Shown here one piece after another: positions 16,950-25,601 of a DNA stretch of 64,000 nucleotides. The first letter of the stretch is position 1. Each line of letters starts with the position of its first letter. The notes beneath the pieces are model-generated. The model searched no databases, was not told where the DNA came from, and worked only from the letters and a program-made list of their open reading frames with translations. The DNA comes from Streptomyces sp. RerS4 (GTDB lineage: Bacteria > Actinomycetota > Actinomycetes > Streptomycetales > Streptomycetaceae), in the NCBI RefSeq assembly GCF_023515955.1, contig NZ_CP097322.1, positions 6,434,501 through 6,498,500 on the forward strand, written 5' to 3'. A program made the position numbers and the translations under genes.

Positions 16950-17828
16950 ATGAAAAATGACGAGCAGACAGTAGGGCGACGCATGCTCCTGCGTACAGCC
17001 GTCTTCCTCGGAATCGCCGCCGCCTCCGGACTCCTCACCGGGGGCGAAGCGGACACCCCCGGCTCGCCGACCGCCTCCGGACCCGCCCCGGCCGGCGGGC
17101 CCGGCGCCGGAGGGGTCCCCGGGCTGCGTCCCGCCGGGCCGCCGGAGAAGTCCTACCGCCTGCGACCCATGACCGCCGAGGCCCCCGCCCGGCCGCCCAC
17201 CGTCAAACCCGCCGTCCGCAACCGACCCATCCTGGAACTCCCGTCCGACGCGGCCCACGCCTCCGCCATGGTGCTCACCTTCGACGACGGCCCGGACCCG
17301 CGCTACACCCCGGCCATCCTGGACGTCCTGGCCCGGTACGGGGTCCGCGCGATGTTCTTCGTCTGCGGGGAGATGGCCGGCGAACACCCCGACCTGCTGC
17401 GCCGGATGGTCACCGAGGGCCATGTCATCGGCAACCACACTTGGACCCACCCGCTCATCCCCACCCTGGGCCGGTCCGCCCTCGAAGCCGAGATCGGGCG
17501 CACGAGCGAGGTCGTACGGCAGACCGTGGGGGAGCCCCCGCTGTGGTTCCGGGCCCCCTACGGGGCCTGGAACCGGGCCGCCTTCGAGATCGGGGCCGAC
17601 CTGGGCATGGAGCCCCTCGCCTGGACCGTGGACACCCTCGACTGGAAGGAACCCGGCACGGCCACGATCGTCTCCCGGGTCATGGAGGGCGCTGGCCCCG
17701 GGGTGATCGTGCTGAACCACGACGCCGGCGGCGACCGCACCCAAAGCGTCCACGCCCTGGCCACCTACCTCCCCCAACTCCTCGCCCAGGGCTACCGCCT
17801 GACCCTCCCCACCCACCCACCCCGCTGA
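16950..17828 (+). CDS. Polysaccharide deacetylase (CE4/NodB) family protein
   Basis: 292 aa. The N-terminus G-R-R-M-L-L-R-T-A plus hydrophobic stretch looks like a twin-arginine or Sec export signal; starting at 16950 keeps the arginine pair, whereas the ATG at 16983 would lose it. A proline-rich linker (25-90) precedes the NodB domain: T-F-D-D-G-P-D-P (metal and catalytic aspartates, about 111), H-T-W-T-H-P (metal histidines, about 157), R-A-P-Y-G-A-W (about 200), and L-N-H-D-A-G-G-D. It removes acetyl groups from cell-wall or chitin-like glycans outside the cell. No ribosome site is seen; the upstream DNA is unusually A/T-rich (16935-16960). Confidence 0.92.
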   Translation: MKNDEQTVGRRMLLRTAVFLGIAAASGLLTGGEADTPGSPTASGPAPAGGPGAGGVPGLRPAGPPEKSYRLRPMTAEAPARPPTVKPAVRNRPILELPSDAAHASAMVLTFDDGPDPRYTPAILDVLARYGVRAMFFVCGEMAGEHPDLLRRMVTEGHVIGNHTWTHPLIPTLGRSALEAEIGRTSEVVRQTVGEPPLWFRAPYGAWNRAAFEIGADLGMEPLAWTVDTLDWKEPGTATIVSRVMEGAGPGVIVLNHDAGGDRTQSVHALATYLPQLLAQGYRLTLPTHPPR

Positions 17829-17844
17829 CCACGCAACCGAACGG

Positions 17845-17875
17845 CCAGGCCCCCGGTACCGGTCCGGGGGCCTGG
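17845..17875. terminator. Bidirectional hairpin terminator
   Basis: A perfect 12-bp stem (CCAGGCCCCCGG / CCGGGGGCCTGG) with a 7-nt loop between the stops of the convergent deacetylase and sortase genes. Confidence 0.9.
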
Positions 17876-17884
17876 GGGGAGGGG

Positions 17885-18553
17885 TCAGCGGGTGGTGACC
17901 ATGCGGGCGAAGACCACTACGTTGCCGTCGTAGCCCTTCGCCTTGGAGTAGCCGCCGCCGCAGGTGATCACGCGGAGCTCCGGGTGGCCCGTGTCCCCGT
18001 ACACGCGGGAGCCGGGGAAGGCGTCCTTCGAGAACACCTCCACCCCGTACACCTCGAACACCGCCGTGCGTCCGTCGTAGCGCTGCACCTCGACCTGCTG
18101 GCCCGGCTTCAACGAGCCGAGGCCGTAGAAGACCGCCGGGCCCTGCGCGTTGTCCACGTGGCCGACGATCACGGACGAGCCCTTTTGGCCCGGCGAAATG
18201 CCGTTCAGGTACCAGCCCGCCAGGTTCCGTTCCTGCGGGGGCGGCGCTTCGATCCAGCCCTGAGCGTCCAGCCCGACCGTCATCACCGGCGCGTCCACGT
18301 TGATCGCCGGAATCCGGATGCGCTGCACCGACGAGTGCTCCAGCACCTCCATGCCCGCCGCCGGCGTCGGCGGATTGGCCGGCAACTGGTCGGCGCGCAC
18401 GGCGACGGCCGCCGCGGCCGTCGGCTGCGGCGGCCCGTCCTCGGTACCTGCCCCGTTCCGCATCATGGCGAGGCCGCTGAGCATGACCATCGCGAGGACG
18501 CCCCAGGGGGAGCGTCGTCTCCTCGAAGGCAGCTCACTCTCGTCCTCGGTCAT
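17885..18553 (-). CDS. Class F sortase
   Basis: 222 aa. GGGAG sits four nt before the ATG. An N-terminal membrane anchor (about 16-31) precedes the sortase barrel with the catalytic triad in place: His132 in G-H-V-D-N, Cys198 in V-I-T-C-G-G, Arg217 in V-F-A-R. The motif T-C-G-G and the short size fit class F of high-GC Gram-positives. It is a membrane-bound transpeptidase that should link surface proteins to the wall. The two proteins encoded next to it (18939 and 19621) lack LPXTG but share a C-terminal GG[IL]GGS plus hydrophobic segment and arginine tail, so they are the natural substrate candidates. Confidence 0.93.
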   Translation of the reverse strand: MTEDESELPSRRRRSPWGVLAMVMLSGLAMMRNGAGTEDGPPQPTAAAAVAVRADQLPANPPTPAAGMEVLEHSSVQRIRIPAINVDAPVMTVGLDAQGWIEAPPPQERNLAGWYLNGISPGQKGSSVIVGHVDNAQGPAVFYGLGSLKPGQQVEVQRYDGRTAVFEVYGVEVFSKDAFPGSRVYGDTGHPELRVITCGGGYSKAKGYDGNVVVFARMVTTR

Positions 18554-18938
18554 GGCTCTCCCTTCCCGACGCGGGGGTCCCGACCCGCGTTCCAGTCCCT
18601 CCCCGGTACGCCCTTCTTCACGCACGTTAAGGCCGCTCGCGCGGGACGGCGATCGGGGACGTGCGAACGGGTGGTGAGTGGGCGGCGGGAGGGCGGCGGG
18701 AAGGCGATGCGGCCGGAAGGGGTGCGCCCATCCAGGTAATCGTCACATAAACGCCTGACGGCTCGTGACCTGCGGATCCGTCAGATGATCGGCTCGCGCT
18801 TCGGCGTGTCGCTCAACCGGGCGGCCCAAAGGCGAACATGCGCCGGATGCGACAGGCCCCGAGGGTTCGTGATGGGAGGCGTTCTCGTCGATCTTCCCGG
18901 GCCACCGCTCCGGGGCGCTTCCCGCTGGAGGTTCCACC
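18554..18938. other. Gene-free divergent region upstream of the sortase and a secreted protein
   Basis: About 385 bp between divergent starts. It contains a G-rich stretch (18660-18720), then a more A/T-rich segment (18735-18760, with GTCACATAAACG) likely to carry promoters. A weak inverted repeat CTGACGG / CCGTCAG (18755-18784) is present. No ORF with coding character. Confidence 0.5.
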
Positions 18939-19439
18939 ATGCGTGTCTTCCGCGCTCTCACCGTGACCGCGGCCGCTTGCGCCGCGATCGGGCTCAGTGC
19001 CACGTTCGCCGCCGCGAACCCCCCGCAGGGCGGCGGGAACGGGCCCAGCAACGTCACGGTCAACCCGTACTCCGTGCACCAGGGCGCCTCGATGCAGGTC
19101 AGCGCCTCGGGCTGTGGCCACGGCGGCACCGTCTGGTCGCACGGCAACTTCCCGCAGACCAACCTGTCGGCCGGCTCCATCGGCTTCGCGACCGTCCGGA
19201 TCTTCAACCACGCCTCGCCCGGCAACCACACGCTGTCGGTGAAGTGCCACGACAACAACCTGGTCGCCACCCACCGCTTCACGATCCTGCGCGGGAACGG
19301 CGCCCAGGGCGGCATCGGCGGCTCCTTCGGCCCGTCCACGGTCGAGACGGTCATCGGTTCCGGTCTGGTCGGGGCGGCGGCGCTGGGCGCCGGTGTGCAC
19401 GTGATCCGGCGTCGTCGTCCGGCGGGCAGCAGGGCCTGA
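18939..19439 (+). CDS. Secreted protein with C-terminal membrane/sorting-like tail (sortase neighbour 1)
   Basis: 166 aa. GGAGG lies seven nt before the ATG. A Sec signal peptide (about 1-26, A-A-A-N cleavage) is followed by a small beta-type domain with two cysteines (S-A-S-G-C-G and S-V-K-C-H, likely a disulfide), then G-G-I-G-G-S at about 128, exactly 27 residues, and R-R-R-R near the end. The hydrophobic tail plus arginines has the layout of a cell-wall sorting signal, although no LPXTG or LAXTG is present. It lies next to the class F sortase. Function unknown; a surface protein is likely. Confidence 0.85.
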   Translation: MRVFRALTVTAAACAAIGLSATFAAANPPQGGGNGPSNVTVNPYSVHQGASMQVSASGCGHGGTVWSHGNFPQTNLSAGSIGFATVRIFNHASPGNHTLSVKCHDNNLVATHRFTILRGNGAQGGIGGSFGPSTVETVIGSGLVGAAALGAGVHVIRRRRPAGSRA

Positions 19440-19620
19440 GGAGGTCGCCCACGGGTTCTCCGCTCCGCGCCCCCGTGCTTCCCACGCCCCGCGTTCCGTG
19501 CTCCGGTTCCGCTCGTCCTGCCGTCCCTTCCCCCCCGGCCCCGGCCGACCGCCGGCCGTTTGGGATCCCGCCCGGGACCCGAAGCGGCCGGCCGTCGCCG
19601 GGGGCTCGCCGTCGGGGGAG

Positions 19621-20289
19621 TCAGTGGTCGCGGGCCGAGCCCCGCCGGCGCACGGCGTACGCCGCCCCGGCGGCCGCCGCGAGGAAGAGGCCCGCGCCCG
19701 CGCCGAGTTCCAGCAGGTCCATGCCGGCCACGCTGCCGCCGAGTCCGCCGCGCACCCCGAGGCTCGCACCCTGGGACGCGACGGTGCCCGTGACGGTGCC
19801 CGTCGTCGTACGCGTGGCGGTGGTGCGCGGGATGGCGCCCGTGGTGCTCCGGGGAGTGGCGGGTGAGGTGGTACCGGTCCGGGGGCCGCTCGTCGAACTG
19901 GTGCTGGGCTGCGAGGTGGTGCCGCCGGCGATGGTGAGGTCGGCGGAGGCGTTCTCCCCGTTGCAGGTGAAGGTGACGGAGTACTGGGCTCCGCGCCGGG
20001 CGTCCCGGTCCACGGTGACCCGTACGGTCTGCCCGCGCGCGATGCTCACGGTGTCGAAGACACCGGAGGAGGCGGTGGCGTAGGCGGCGTCGCAGCCGGT
20101 CACGGACAACACGGTCTGGCCGCCGGGGGCCACCGTCGAAGGGGTGACGGCGAAGCCGAAAGAGGCGACGGCGGGCGCCGCCGCGAGCGCGGCGGGTGCG
20201 GCGGGCACGGCGAAGGCGCCGAACGCGAGGGCGAGGCCCGCGGCGCCGGCGATCGGCAGGGCTGTGGCGGAGCTGCGTATCGCACCCAT
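19621..20289 (-). CDS. Secreted protein with C-terminal membrane/sorting-like tail (sortase neighbour 2)
   Basis: 222 aa. GGAG is eight nt before the ATG. Signal peptide (about 1-38), then a small domain resembling the product of 18939 (G-G-Q-T-V-L-S-V-T-G-C and Y-S-V-T-F-T-C, again a likely disulfide), a Thr/Ser/Pro-rich linker (about 130-180) suited to a wall-spanning stalk and glycosylation, then G-G-L-G-G-S, exactly 27 residues, and an R-R-R tail. The same arrangement as its neighbour supports a common anchoring route. Convergent with 18939; function unknown. Confidence 0.83.
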   Translation of the reverse strand: MGAIRSSATALPIAGAAGLALAFGAFAVPAAPAALAAAPAVASFGFAVTPSTVAPGGQTVLSVTGCDAAYATASSGVFDTVSIARGQTVRVTVDRDARRGAQYSVTFTCNGENASADLTIAGGTTSQPSTSSTSGPRTGTTSPATPRSTTGAIPRTTATRTTTGTVTGTVASQGASLGVRGGLGGSVAGMDLLELGAGAGLFLAAAAGAAYAVRRRGSARDH

Positions 20290-20429
20290 GGTCGGTTCTC
20301 CGGATCCCCGAGGGGCATTCGCGCAGCGTTTCCGCACGTGGGAAGAGTGCACCTCGATGCTCGTCACGCTAGGCGCGGGGGCGGTGACCCGCGATCAGGA
20401 ACGGGCGAATGGGGCACGGCCGTAGGCCG

Positions 20430-20458
20430 AACCGGGGACGGGAGGCCCGTCCCCGGTT
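20430..20458. terminator. Hairpin terminator of the DUF4239 operon
   Basis: A perfect 13-bp stem (AACCGGGGACGGG and its complement) around a 3-nt loop, 50 bp beyond the stop of the leftward DUF4239 gene. Two copies of a CTCCGGGGGTTAC repeat follow between it and the gene. Confidence 0.88.
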
Positions 20459-20507
20459 TAGCTCCGGGGGTTACCTCCGGGGGTTACCTCCGGCAGGAGA
20501 GCGGGGC

Positions 20508-21278
20508 TCAGCCCCCCAGCCCCAGGTGTCCGAACTGGGCGAGGAAGGGCTCGGCGGTGGCCGAGATGCCCCGGCCGAAGGGGGCGTCGAAGTCCCAGAT
20601 CAGGAACAACAGGAAGGCGATCAGGGCGCTGAACAGGCCTGCCAGGAGCAGCTCGCGGAACGAGCGGCGGATCTGGAGGGTGAAGATCAGACCCACCGTC
20701 ACCAGGGCGCCCGCGATCAGCCCGAACCACACCACCCCGGGCATCGTGGCGCCGGCGCCCAGACCGCGCGCGTTGCGGGCGTCGTCCACCAGCGCGACCT
20801 GGTCGACCAGGGGCTGGTAGGCCTGCCCCTCGTGGTCGGTCTGCGGCTCGTAGTCGGTCACGTCCCGGCGGATACGTTCCAGCAGCTCCCCACCGCGGTC
20901 CGCCAAGGTGCCGTGATCGACCATCTGCTTCCACTCGGTGTCGACCACGAAGGTCACGTAGGCGTCGACGTCCGAGCGGATCTTCTTGCGGACCTCGGCC
21001 GGGTAGACCTCGGAGCGGACGCTGATCTCGTGCAGCGCCTGCGCCTCCTGGCGCACGTACTCCTGGGCGGCGCCGCGACCCTCCCAGACGCCCGCGATGG
21101 CCAGGCCCAGCACGATCGCGTAGATCACCCCGATCATCATCGTCATGTACTCGATGACGTCCGGGGTTTCGTTCGGATCGTCGTCCTCGCCGATCCTGCG
21201 GTGGTTGAAGAAGGCGATGGACAGCACGACGGCGCAGGCCGCGGCCATCGCGAGGGACAGGACGAGCCATTCCGACAA
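20508..21278 (-). CDS. DUF4239 (bestrophin-like) membrane protein
   Basis: 256 aa. The start is TTG (21278), decided by GGGAG five nt upstream and by the hydrophobic first helix that begins directly after it. Helices lie at about 4-24, 47-67, 185-205 and 212-232, with a soluble helical middle (70-180). The segments E-Y-M-T-M-M-I-G-V-I-Y-A-I-V-L-G-L and L-L-F-L-I-W-D-F-D-A-P-F-G-R are typical of DUF4239. A channel-like role has been suggested from a distant bestrophin similarity, not proven. It follows the His/Pro-rich secreted gene by 27 bp, so both are likely one operon. Confidence 0.88.
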   Translation of the reverse strand: MSEWLVLSLAMAAACAVVLSIAFFNHRRIGEDDDPNETPDVIEYMTMMIGVIYAIVLGLAIAGVWEGRGAAQEYVRQEAQALHEISVRSEVYPAEVRKKIRSDVDAYVTFVVDTEWKQMVDHGTLADRGGELLERIRRDVTDYEPQTDHEGQAYQPLVDQVALVDDARNARGLGAGATMPGVVWFGLIAGALVTVGLIFTLQIRRSFRELLLAGLFSALIAFLLFLIWDFDAPFGRGISATAEPFLAQFGHLGLGG

Positions 21279-21305
21279 GGTGACTCCCGATATCAGGGGC
21301 AGCGG

Positions 21306-21980
21306 TCAGCGGGGGCGCAGCGCGACGATCGCGAGCACGGCGGGGGCGGCGGTCATGAGCGTGAAGGTGACCGGGGAGATGTGGTGTTCCTTGGGTTTGC
21401 GGGTGGCCGCGTGGTACGCGGGCCGGGCGACCGGCTTCGCCTGAACCGGTACGGGCGGTGGCGAGGACGGCGGCGGCGGTGGGGTCGGCTCGGGGGCGGG
21501 AGGCTTGGGCGCCGGTGGCGGAGGTGGGGCCGGTGCGGCCTTGACGACCGGTGGGGACGGCTTCGGTACGGGCTGGGGCGGGGCGGGCGTCGGTCGCGGC
21601 GGGGTCGGTTTCGGTTTCGGCGGTGGTGTGGGGGTGGGCGTCGGGGTGGGGGACGGTGTGGGTTTCGGTGGGGTGGGCTTCGGTGGACACGGCGGGGGAG
21701 GGGGCGGTGGGCAGTGGTGGCCGTGCCCGTGCCCGTGCCCGTGGCCGTGACCATGGCCGTTTCCGTGGCCGCCGCCTTGGCCGCCGCCGTGATGTCCGCC
21801 ACCCCGACCGGCTCCGGCGGAGCCGCCGCCGGCGGCCGCGAACGCGTGGACGAGGGGCGAGCCGTCGCCGGCGTCGATCGTCACGTAGGCGCAGCTATCG
21901 GCCACGGCCGGTGTGGCGGTCAGGGCCGCCCACAGCAGGACAGGGACCACCAGCAGGCGCCTGGCACAGGGTGTGTTCAC
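21306..21980 (-). CDS. Secreted His/Gly- and Pro-rich surface protein
   Basis: 224 aa from a GTG. A signal peptide (about 8-28, A-V-A-D) leads into a small region with one Cys (D-S-C-A-Y-V), a Gly/His tract with eight consecutive H-G-type units ending H-H-C (about 60-88), then a long Pro/Lys/Thr stalk (about 90-190), and a hydrophobic C-terminus followed by R-P-R. The His tract could bind Zn, Ni or Cu, and the stalk could cross the wall. The ribosome site is weak. Located just upstream of DUF4239 in one operon; no family assignment. Confidence 0.78.
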   Translation of the reverse strand: MNTPCARRLLVVPVLLWAALTATPAVADSCAYVTIDAGDGSPLVHAFAAAGGGSAGAGRGGGHHGGGQGGGHGNGHGHGHGHGHGHGHHCPPPPPPPCPPKPTPPKPTPSPTPTPTPTPPPKPKPTPPRPTPAPPQPVPKPSPPVVKAAPAPPPPPAPKPPAPEPTPPPPPSSPPPVPVQAKPVARPAYHAATRKPKEHHISPVTFTLMTAAPAVLAIVALRPR

Positions 21981-22318
21981 CCCGGGAGCATGGGGTCGCG
22001 CGCGCCCGCGCACGTGAGGCCCGGCTCGGGTTCGCCTGATCGGGCGGAGCGTGGACCGTAGAGGTTTGAGCCATGTTCTGATCGGATCAGACCGCTTGAG
22101 AGTCAATTCCTAAAAGGTATTTGTCTGTTTTTCGACCATGGCTGTCCGGACTCGTGTGTGCCTTTGATGTGTGACCAAGAACGGATCGCCAATTTCCGCT
22201 TTTGCTCGCCCTGTTGGGCAATGATCAGTACATTCGGCTCGGACAGGAGTCCGAGCGCCGTCCCACCTCCTGGACGGACCGGAACACGACACGGCACGAC
22301 TACGGCTTGGAGACCCCG
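21981..22318. other. Gene-free divergent region with A/T-rich promoter segment
   Basis: About 340 bp. The segment 22085-22140 is far richer in A/T than its surroundings and includes TTGAGA followed about 16 bp later by GGTATT, a plausible promoter for the rightward methyltransferase-GGDEF/EAL operon. An inverted repeat GCCC-TGTT-GGGC lies near 22210. No coding frame is convincing. Confidence 0.45.
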
Positions 22319-23149
22319 ATGGAGCGCCCCGCCTGGGCCCCGGCAGGCATCGACATATCGGTGCCGAGCGTGTCCCGCATCTACGATTACTACCTGGGCG
22401 GCTCCCACAATTTCGAGGTCGACCGCCAGGCGGCCCGCCGGGCCATGGAATTCCTGCCGGGGCTCCCCAAGATCATGCAGGCGAACCGGGCGTTCATGCG
22501 CCGGGCTGTGCGCCACGCCGTCGCCGAGGGCGTCACGCAGTTCCTCGACATCGGCTCCGGCATCCCGACCTTCGGCAACGTCCACGAGATCGCGCACGCC
22601 GCGAGCCCCGAGGCACGCGTGGTGTACGTCGACCACGACCCGGTGGCCGTCGCCCACAGCCGGGCCGTCCTGGCGGGCGACGACCGCACCGGCGTCGTCG
22701 CAGCCGACCTGCGCAAGCCGCGGGACATCCTCCAATCCGCCGAGGTCACCCGACTGCTCGACCTGGAGCGGCCGGTCGCCCTGCTGCTCGTCGCCGTCCT
22801 GCACTTCCTGGAGGACTCCGACGAGCCCTACGCGGCCGTGGCGGAACTGCGCGACGCCCTCGCGCCCGGCAGCCTGCTGATCCTCACGCACGCCTCCTAC
22901 GAGGGCATCCCCCTCAGCGAGGAGGTCGCGGGCGGCGCCGTCCGCGTCTACCGGGACATCCGCAACCCGCTCGTCATGCGCAGCAGCGAGCAGATCAAGG
23001 GGTTCTTCGACGGGTTCGAGCTGTTGGAGCCGGGCGTCGTCTCGATGCCGAACTGGCGACCCGACCGCACCGGTCCGCTCGCCGAGGGTGAGAGCCCCGA
23101 GGATCCGTTCGCCTTCTCGGGCTACGCCGGAGTGGGACGCAAGGCGTGA
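22319..23149 (+). CDS. DUF574 family SAM-dependent methyltransferase
   Basis: 276 aa. TTGGAG lies six nt before the ATG. The Methyltransf_19/DUF574 pattern is complete: P-S-V-S-R-I-Y-D-Y-Y-L-G-G-S-H-N-F (about 17-33), F-L-D-I-G-S-G-I-P-T (SAM-binding, about 77), V-Y-V-D-H-D-P-V-A-V-A-H (about 103), L-H-F-L-E-D (about 160) and G-Y-A-G-V-G-R-K near the end. This very expanded Streptomyces family has largely unknown substrates. Its stop overlaps the GTG of the GGDEF/EAL gene (GTGA), so the two proteins are made together. Confidence 0.93.
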   Translation: MERPAWAPAGIDISVPSVSRIYDYYLGGSHNFEVDRQAARRAMEFLPGLPKIMQANRAFMRRAVRHAVAEGVTQFLDIGSGIPTFGNVHEIAHAASPEARVVYVDHDPVAVAHSRAVLAGDDRTGVVAADLRKPRDILQSAEVTRLLDLERPVALLLVAVLHFLEDSDEPYAAVAELRDALAPGSLLILTHASYEGIPLSEEVAGGAVRVYRDIRNPLVMRSSEQIKGFFDGFELLEPGVVSMPNWRPDRTGPLAEGESPEDPFAFSGYAGVGRKA

Positions 23150-25497
23150 GACTTCCAAGACTGCCCGCTCCCACCCCGCCACCGGCCACGCCTCCCTCGG
23201 CCGGCCTGCCGCCGGCCACCGGTGCCCAGACCCGCCCGGAACCGGTCGCCGACCCCTGCCGGGAGCCGCACCCGGCTCCCGGCGTGGCCGCGTCGACCGC
23301 TCCCGGGCCCGGACCGGGCGTACCCGGCCGGGCGGCGCCGCGCGAGCTGCGCAGCGGCCTGGAGGACCGGATCGCGCGCTTCGCGACGATCTGGGGGCGG
23401 GCGATCTTCCCGGTCACGGCGACCTCCCTGACCCGGCCCGAGTTCGAACAGCACCTCGTCCCGCTGACGCGCACCCTCACCGAGGCCCTGCACGCCCGCC
23501 CCTTCGACGCGGCCGTCGCCCAGCGCGTGGGCGCGGAACTCGTCGCCGTGCACTGCACCGACCCGGAGGCCCTCGCGGGCACCCTCGGCGTCGTCGAGTC
23601 CTACCTCGTGCTGTACTGCGGCCCCGACGGCTCCGGGACGGAAGGGACCGAGGAGTACCGCTCGCGCTGCGCCCGGCTCCAGCACGGCATCGCGGCCGGC
23701 TTCGCCCGCGCGCTGCGCGAACGGACCCTCAAGGAGCAGGAGGCCATCGCCCGCTCCGCGCTGACCGCCCGCAGCGACGCCCAGCAGGCCCTGCACGCCA
23801 GCGAGGAACGCTTCCGGGCGGTCTTCGAGGGCGCCGCCATCGGGATCGGCATCGCCGACCTCCAGGGCAACGTGCTGGAGGTCAACGACACCCTGCTCCA
23901 GATGTTCGGAGGCCTGGAGGGACACGTCCGGAGCCGCAACGTCAGCGAGTGGGGCCACCCCGACGACACCCCACACGTCTGGCGGATGTACGGGGAACTG
24001 GTACGCGGCGAGCGCGAGCACTACCGCGTGGAGAAGCCCTACTACCGGCACGACGGGACCGTGCTGTGGACCAACCTGACGGTGTCCCTGCTGCGGGACG
24101 CGGACGGCGCCCCGCAGTACCAGCTGGCCCTGATGGAGGACACCACCGAACGCCGGCTGCTCAACCTGCGCCTGCGCTACGAGGCCACCCACGACGCGCT
24201 GACCGGCCTGCCCAACCGGACGCTGTTCTTCGAACGGCTGGAGAAGGCCCTGAACGGCCCCGCCGGCAACCGCTTCGGCCTGTGCTACCTGGACCTCGAC
24301 GGGTTCAAGGCGGTCAACGACAGCCTCGGTCACTCGGCGGGGGACCGGCTGCTGGTCGAGGTCGCCGACCGGCTCCAGAGCTGCGCCACCGGCCCCGGCG
24401 AGGTCGTCGCGCGCCTCGGCGGTGACGAGTTCGTGGCCCTGACCACCGGCCCGGCCGCCGCCGACACCGAGGAGAAGGTCACCGACCTGGCGGTGCGCAT
24501 CCTTTCGGCCCTGTCCACGCCGATCCGGCTGGAGGGCCGGGAGCTGACGGTGCGGGGCAGCATCGGCATCGTCGAGGGGCGGGCGGGCGAGCGCACCCCG
24601 GCGGAGGTGCTGCGCAGCGCCGACATCACCATGTACCGGGCCAAGGCGGCCGGCGGCAACCGCTTCGAGTTCGCCGACGCGGAGGCCGACGCCCGCGCCA
24701 TCACCCGGCACGGCCTGACCAACGCCCTGCCGGCGGCCCTGGAACGCGGCGAGTTCTTCATCGAGTACCAGCCCCTGGTGCACATGCACGACGGCAGCGT
24801 GCGCGGAGCGGAGGCGCTGGTGCGGTGGTCGCACCCGCAGTACGGGGTGCTCGGCCCGGACCGGTTCATCCCCCTCGCCGAGCGGACCGGGCTGATCGTG
24901 CCGCTCGGCCGCTGGGTCCTGGAGGAGTCGGTCCGCCAGGCCTGCACCTGGCAGCGCCAGCACGGCGGCACCCCCCTTCGGGTCAACGTCAACCTCTCAC
25001 CGACCCAACTGCACCACCCCGGGCTGGTCGCCGACACCCTGCGGGTGCTGGAGAGCTCCGGGCTCGCTCCCGGCGCCCTGTGCCTGGAGGTCACCGAGTC
25101 GGCCCTGATCGGCGCCGACGACGAACTCCTCGAACCGCTGCGCCGCCTCGCCGCCCTCGGCGTGGACATCGCGCTCGACGACTTCGGCACCGGCTACTCG
25201 AACCTGGCCAACCTGCGCCGACTCCCCGTCAGCGTCCTGAAGCTGGACCGCTCCTTCACCCAGGGGATGCAGCAGCAGCCGGCCGACCCCGTCGACGTCA
25301 AGATCGTGGAGGGCATCGTCGCCCTGGCCCACAGCCTCGAACTGGCGGTGACGGTCGAGGGCGTGGAGACCGGGGCGCAGGCCGCCCAGCTGCGGGCACT
25401 CGGCTGTGACACGGCGCAAGGCTGGTACTACGCCCGCCCCGGTGCCCCGGACCGGATCCACGCCCTGTCCCTGTCGGACGCCGTACCCACCCCCTGA
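23146..25497 (+). CDS. PAS-GGDEF-EAL cyclic-di-GMP turnover protein
   Basis: 783 aa. After a proline-rich N-terminus and a helical region (about 65-215), a PAS domain (about 220-345; F-R-A-V-F-E-G-A-A-I-G, Y-R-H-D-G-T-V-L-W-T) precedes GGDEF (about 350-515, with intact R-L-G-G-D-E-F) and EAL (about 525-770; G-A-E-A-L-V-R-W, D-D-F-G-T-G-Y-S-N, E-G-V-E-T). Both catalytic signatures are intact, so it may make and degrade cyclic-di-GMP, the second messenger that holds back Streptomyces development through BldD. Layout resembles CdgA/RmdB-type proteins; which orthologue is not decided. Translationally coupled to the DUF574 gene. Confidence 0.93.
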   Translation: MRLPRLPAPTPPPATPPSAGLPPATGAQTRPEPVADPCREPHPAPGVAASTAPGPGPGVPGRAAPRELRSGLEDRIARFATIWGRAIFPVTATSLTRPEFEQHLVPLTRTLTEALHARPFDAAVAQRVGAELVAVHCTDPEALAGTLGVVESYLVLYCGPDGSGTEGTEEYRSRCARLQHGIAAGFARALRERTLKEQEAIARSALTARSDAQQALHASEERFRAVFEGAAIGIGIADLQGNVLEVNDTLLQMFGGLEGHVRSRNVSEWGHPDDTPHVWRMYGELVRGEREHYRVEKPYYRHDGTVLWTNLTVSLLRDADGAPQYQLALMEDTTERRLLNLRLRYEATHDALTGLPNRTLFFERLEKALNGPAGNRFGLCYLDLDGFKAVNDSLGHSAGDRLLVEVADRLQSCATGPGEVVARLGGDEFVALTTGPAAADTEEKVTDLAVRILSALSTPIRLEGRELTVRGSIGIVEGRAGERTPAEVLRSADITMYRAKAAGGNRFEFADAEADARAITRHGLTNALPAALERGEFFIEYQPLVHMHDGSVRGAEALVRWSHPQYGVLGPDRFIPLAERTGLIVPLGRWVLEESVRQACTWQRQHGGTPLRVNVNLSPTQLHHPGLVADTLRVLESSGLAPGALCLEVTESALIGADDELLEPLRRLAALGVDIALDDFGTGYSNLANLRRLPVSVLKLDRSFTQGMQQQPADPVDVKIVEGIVALAHSLELAVTVEGVETGAQAAQLRALGCDTAQGWYYARPGAPDRIHALSLSDAVPTP

Positions 25498-25601
25498 CCC
25501 GCCCGCCCTGACCCGCCCGGTCCGCCGGCGCCGACGGTGGGCTATGGGACTGTGGGCTGTGGGCTGTGGGTGTGGGGTGCGGCTCCGGCGTGGGCTCCGG
25601 G

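Noticed and set aside
18755-18784. CTGACGG/CCGTCAG inverted repeat upstream of the secreted protein
   Set aside because: Only 7-bp arms with a 16-nt spacer and no second copy.
20462-20490. Two tandem CTCCGGGGGTTAC copies next to a terminator
   Set aside because: Only two short units, no partner elsewhere seen.
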